From Rhipicephalus microplus (Eukaryota; Arthropoda; Arachnida; Ixodida; Ixodidae): 64,000 nt of DNA. The DNA is taken from contig NC_134701.1 of assembly GCF_043290135.1 (NCBI RefSeq), positions 203,032,101-203,096,100 of the forward strand. Direction: 5' to 3'. Positions 59,886 to 64,000 of the stretch are shown here, in pieces. The position numbers and the translations under genes are program-made. The notes beneath the pieces are model-generated. The model was not told where the DNA came from. It worked only from the letters and a program-made list of their open reading frames with translations, and did no database searches. Each line of letters opens with the position of its first letter. Positions within the stretch are counted from its first letter, which is position 1.

Positions 59886-60004
59886 TTAGGCAGGCTTGAT
59901 ATTGGAAAAGAAATCGCGTTAATGCGACTTATAAAGCGTTTTGCAACAGCGAAAGAACAACCAGTCGTCGCACATTGCGAATAGCGTACAGAGTGGGCCG
60001 TCCG

Positions 60005-60945
60005 ATGCTCCAAACTGATGCTGATGCTGATGACCTCAGATAGATGGCGCTCACCCACAGAAGGGGATGGGCCAAGAACCGGGCGGCAGGGTACTTAAAT
60101 GAAACTAAAATGAAATTAAAGCCAATCTGAAAAAATTAGTTGAGATAATACTACCAATAAACAAAAATGTTTGCTGAGCAAGCGGTCAAACCATCTCTTG
60201 TTTTTAGCAGACATCGCTACGAATTATAAACTAAAGATCTGAAAAGGTTAGGGTTCACTAGCGAGGTAATCTTTTAGTTGCATTGATGTAATCAAACACA
60301 GTGGAGCATATATACCTGTGGCAGTAACCAAATGAAGTGCCGCCAAGTGATAAAAGTACTGGTAGATTTACTTCTATTTCTAGCTTTTCTAATGGGGGTA
60401 CTAAAAATCCTTTTCTCTGATAAGAGTAACAATAACAGAACAAAAATAAATGTTCAATTGTTTCAATTTCGAAGCAAAAAATGCAAAGCTGTGACGCCTT
60501 CAGTCGAGCTTTGTTAAGGTAATAATTTAGTTGTGGAACTGTACAGCGCAATCTCGTATAAATGACCCCTAACCGGCGAGATACACACCACTGTTTATTC
60601 CAGCAATACCTTAAATGATAGAAATCTTTAAATTTATCCAAATTACCTATTCCCAATTGCAGACAAGCATTTCGGAACCTTAGCGCTGTCAGGTAGGCCG
60701 TATCTGGGAAAACTGGGATGTTGGATCCACTCAGGGATACTGCTTCTGAAGAGTCCGCCATTTCGTTCGAATATAATCCGCGGTGGCCTGGTACCCATAG
60801 CAAATGCAGTTTTTTTACGTTTTTCGGTACTAGATGCCGAAACGTGTTCAAAAGCTTGTTCTTTTTTTTTCCTAATAACAGTCACGCATACCCAATTCAG
60901 CCATAATTCCTCATCGTCGTCAGCCACTGCCTGAACAATTGGCAC
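60005..60945 (-). pseudogene. Non-LTR retrotransposon ORF2 3' part with RNase H, 5'-truncated
   Basis: On the - strand the frame at 60851-60258 starts with LHLLWVPGHRGLYSNEMADS, the C-terminal RNase H motif (His and Asp) of RNase H-bearing LINEs (I/R1/jockey-like groups). It continues through CLQLGIGNLDKFK to a Cys-rich segment (CIFCFEIETIEHLFLFC) typical of the ORF2 C-terminus, and ends TKRLPR, TAA. The 3' UTR ends near a CATCAGCATCAGCATCAG run (about 60035-60018). Upstream, the RNase H start is frame-shifted and the reverse transcriptase is absent. Confidence 0.75.
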
Positions 60946-60949
60946 AAAA

Positions 60950-61420
60950 TTCCTTGCAAGTGTTTAGCGGATACCACGCTTCTCAGAAAAATGACAAAAA
61001 ATGGCATTGCGAATGCCGGCCTACCACCAAAAAGTTTATTATTAGTGCTATAGTGGGAATAAAGCAAGTGTGCTTGCAGTAGTTACCCAAAGAGTGTTTT
61101 GAAAAGGCTATGAAAGGCCGCCCTTCTAGCTTTCGCTGTGACTGAGCTGCGCCTACTGCGCAGGCTTGGCGTTTTTCCAAAACCTGCAAATCATGTCGCA
61201 ATTTTCAATGAAATGTTTTTGTTAGTTGCTACAAACATTTAATTAAACGAGACTAAAACTTTGTTATGACTACACTACGATATGTTAAGTGTGTGTAGTT
61301 GGTGCCCTTTTCTTGAACTCTACTAGTCAGAATTATTAGAGCGATCAATGCAGTTTATTTTGTTATTGAGATACCGTGTGCACCTACTACATAACGCATA
61401 TCTTTACCAGTGTGTTTTAT
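60950..61420. other. Spacer, nothing assigned
   Basis: No recognised exon or repeat. Confidence 0.3.
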
Positions 61421-61423
61421 ATT

Positions 61424-61643
61424 GTCCTCGAGGTGCTCTAGTGGCTAAGGTTCTCGGCTGCTGACCTGCAGGTCGCGGGATTGAATCCCGGCTGTAGCGG
61501 CTGCATTTCCGATGGAGGCGGAAATGTTGTAGGCCGGTGTGCTCAGATTTGGGTGCTCGTCGAAATTTCCGGAGCCCTCTACTACGGCGTCTCTCATAAT
61601 TGTATGGTGGTTTTGGGACGTTAAACCTCAGATATCAATCAAT
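61424..61643 (+). mobile_element. Full-length tRNA-derived SINE (probably Ruka-type), + strand
   Basis: The head has an A box in TAGTGGCTAAGGTTCTCGG (61439-61457) and a B box in GCGGGATTGAATCCCGGC (61475-61492). The body has GATGGAGGCGGAAATGTTGT and CTCTACTACGGCGTCTCTCA. The end is TTAAACCTCAGATATCAATC. It is the best-preserved of five copies of this family in the window and is tailed by TATAT-rich sequence. Confidence 0.85.
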
Positions 61644-61734
61644 TTATATTGTCCTCGATTGCGATATATATGTTTAATTATTCTTATACATACACACACG
61701 CATGCTTCCACAAACATTGTGTGTCGTGAGATGT

Positions 61735-62236
61735 ATAAAAAATTCCGCCATATCCACGAAGTGAATGATGATGAGTGGGCGAAGCTCCGGAGGTAAACCT
61801 GGTAAACCATGAATCCTCTGTACATTTTGCCCACTCGATTTTATTACATCGCTCCCCCTAGCGTACGTCGCCGCACTAAATCCAAAGATTGCCTTCAACA
61901 AATGACACGCGCCATATGTGACATCATTCCTATTTTATAAGATCTCGCGTCTTTCATCAACTACAAGTACCGCTTTCAAGTTTATAACATCTTGCATCTT
62001 TTCATCATCAGCTACAAGTACCACCATCTAGTAAACACTACAAGAACTAAACGAGAGGTGGCTACATACAGGAGACGGTACCGCCATCTAGTGAACACTG
62101 CAAGAACTAAACTAGAGGTGGCTACATACAGGGGACGGTACCGCCATCTAGTGAACACTGCAAGAACTAAACTAGAGGTGGCTACATACAGGCTACAGGG
62201 GACGCACAGCCCACGCCCTAAGGAGCTTCGCCCCTA
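61735..62236 (+). repeat. Minisatellite-bearing dispersed element, copy 2 (60-bp tandem repeat)
   Basis: CATATCCACGAAGTGAATGA and GTGGGCGAAGCTCC (61750-61790) start a unit. CATCTTTTCATCATCAGCTA follows (61995-62014), then three copies of a 60-bp repeat (CACCATCTAG or CGCCATCTAG, AACACTGCAAGAACTAAACT, AGAGGTGGCTACATACAGG) at about 62029-62195. GGAGCTTCGCCCCTAAAA (62222-62239) closes it, the inverse of GGGCGAAGCTCC. The shared flanks link it to 24085-24440, which carries a different array in the same place. Confidence 0.65.
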
Positions 62237-62239
62237 AAA

Positions 62240-64000
62240 AACACAAAGGAATAAAGCATCACAGTGCACCGTGAAATTGAATGTTTTCCAATTGGATTTA
62301 TATTTTCACTGTAGTTATTTCTTCCTTGGCGCTTTCTAAACGTGCGTTGGGCACGCACGCAATTTCACCTAGTCTGGCTTAAAAGCTTTTAAACATGGAA
62401 CATCCCTCAAGCGCTAATTCAGCCAATACAGGGGTTGCTGATATAATTGTCGAAAACAGGACGACTTTCATTTGCTTTGAACTTTATTAAGTCTTTTTTA
62501 CGGGATCTTTAGAAATACTACGATTAGTTCAGTTACGAACTTGTGTGTTACGAAAAAGAGCAAGAAAACCATCACAACAAAATTTAAACAATAGGTTGCA
62601 CTCCTTACAGGAATCCTGACAAAGAAATGTCGCGAACAGCTCACAAGTTGGCCCTAGGCTATACCTAATGATGCTACAGTATTCTTCTCCCATCACCAAT
62701 GTGTCAGAGCAGCCGTCCCGCTAAAGCCAAAGAGGTTACGCTGGTACGTCAAGAGCGTTTAGCTCACAAGCTACAGCGGAAAGCGATACGCCTGAGATGC
62801 TGTGTTCAATACTGGACTGCAGCTATTCGTCTATATTATTTAATTTTCACTCAAGTATGTAATGCCACGTATGAACTGTTATATTATTTCAATATTACTA
62901 CATTACTACATAGTGGGACATTGCTCTTAAACCTGGTCTCGAGCTTTTATTGAGCACAGACATCTTATTCTCCAAATTGAGAACACAGCTGCCTGCCGGC
63001 AAGAATGACAAGCTACACCGGTTCAACTTCACCCGTTCAAATGCCACCTATGAAGAACTGTCTGTAAATGTGTCGAATCACTACAACGCTATTTAAAGGC
63101 ACCCAGTATTCTATTGCAACAAGAATAATCACATAAGTGTTCAACTTGTGTGTTCTGTAACTCGTTATAATCAAGTTGCAAATAAAGAGATATTTATTCT
63201 GAGCTCGTTGATAATTATTTTGGTACTAACAGAATCAAATCTCAGGCTAGAAATATAGGAAAAATTCAGTTTTGGTTATGTCGATCTTGAGCAAAAACAA
63301 TTCTGCTTTTCACATTGTTTGCAAAAAGCTGCACGTCGCACGACCAGTTAGACGTGGTAGTGCCTTCAGAATAGAGATCATAAGTATTAGTGCACTATAA
63401 AATGAAGATAACTTAGGACAAATTTATTATGCAGGATATTCAATTCAGCCACTGTAGGATATGTCTTGCAATTTCTTAGCATCTACTTGATACAAATAGC
63501 AAGAAGAAGTGGTCTACACAATTGTATAATTAGCGTCTCAAAGCGTTACACACTCAACGTTTCTCGAAGGCCACGTATGCGAGCTTTTCAAAGAGTTTTG
63601 TTCGCATTGGTAATAAGGAAGGAAAGTGTACTAAACTGTTAATTATAGTGTCCTATAGACTATGCTAGCGCAGTGCACAATATATAGAAAATGTTACTTC
63701 TGATTAATCTAAAACACAAGGTTTTGTGTACACGGGCACATGAAAGAAACCAAGACATCACAAACGCTGTTTCGACTTCTTTCCGATGCCCGTGTTTGCA
63801 TGCCCTGTCTTCTAAAATGAATACTTGACAGCTAGCTCAGCTCTGTTATTCTTGCCAATGATGCATGACAGAAATAGTGGTTGACCTGTTGGCCAAACAT
63901 TTATTTAATGATTGTGTCCGGTCAAAAAGCCTTAAGAAATACGCATGTTTGAAAAGCTTTTCTGCGATGAGTACGGCAGAGCGCCCTGTAGTGTGGAGCC
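62240..64000. other. Right-end spacer, nothing assigned
   Basis: AT-rich sequence with no recognised exon, RNA gene or repeat. The missing first Ada exon could lie here or beyond, but I could not identify it. Confidence 0.3.

Overview
The window is animal nuclear DNA: genes are split by GT-AG introns, coding exons are sparse, and most of the sequence is transposon-derived. tRNA-derived SINEs, non-LTR retrotransposon ORF1 relics, Penelope-like and Ty3/gypsy elements and Tigger relics, together with several repeat families I remember from hard-tick sequence, point to an ixodid tick, probably a metastriate (Rhipicephalus/Dermacentor group). That assignment rests on recalled repeat families and was not searched.

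Two host genes can be supported, and they converge tail to tail. On the + strand, three exons (6597-6714, 12048-12175, 20642-20826) join in consistent phase and end in TAG. They encode the C-terminal ~142 residues of a protein I do not recognise. On the - strand, seven exons from 44529 down to 35005 encode adenosine deaminase from the HLHLDG metal-binding motif to the stop codon. All catalytic residues are present, and a poly(A) signal lies 4 nt after the stop. Only a short N-terminal exon is missing. A further - strand exon-like segment (57734-57812) is orphaned.

Layout. 1-2.6 kb: two Tigger/pogo relics. 3.6-5.1 kb: a direct repeat and a Penelope-like relic. 8.6-10.4 kb: nested tRNA-SINE compounds, a 65-bp-arm foldback and microsatellites. 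10.4-11.3 kb: first copy of a GACTCA-rich repeat (second at 40.25-41.05 kb). 14.7-15.3 kb: 3' end of a Ty3/gypsy element with its LTR. 16.9-17.3 kb: a TIR element. 20.9-21.5 kb: a Harbinger-like TIR element with TTA duplications. 22.7-34 kb: SINEs, a ~645-bp repeat (three copies in the window), an LTR-like stretch, an inverted repeat and a composite satellite/microsatellite element. 35-44.5 kb: adenosine deaminase with repeat-filled introns. 45.7-50.2 kb: LINE relics. 50.3-57.65 kb: a second, inverted copy of the composite satellite element, split by a structurally complete but mutated Ty3/gypsy retrotransposon (51791-57604, 245-bp LTRs), whose integrase is itself interrupted by a foldback element. 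58.6-62.2 kb: more repeats, a LINE RNase H fragment, a SINE and a 60-bp tandem-repeat element. 62.2-64 kb: nothing recognised.

The least familiar structure is the composite element at 32.9-33.85 kb and 50.3-57.65 kb: a short palindromic terminus, a constant segment, a long TATC/GATA microsatellite, a constant segment with palindromes, and ~144-bp satellite monomers, present in the same order in two opposite orientations.
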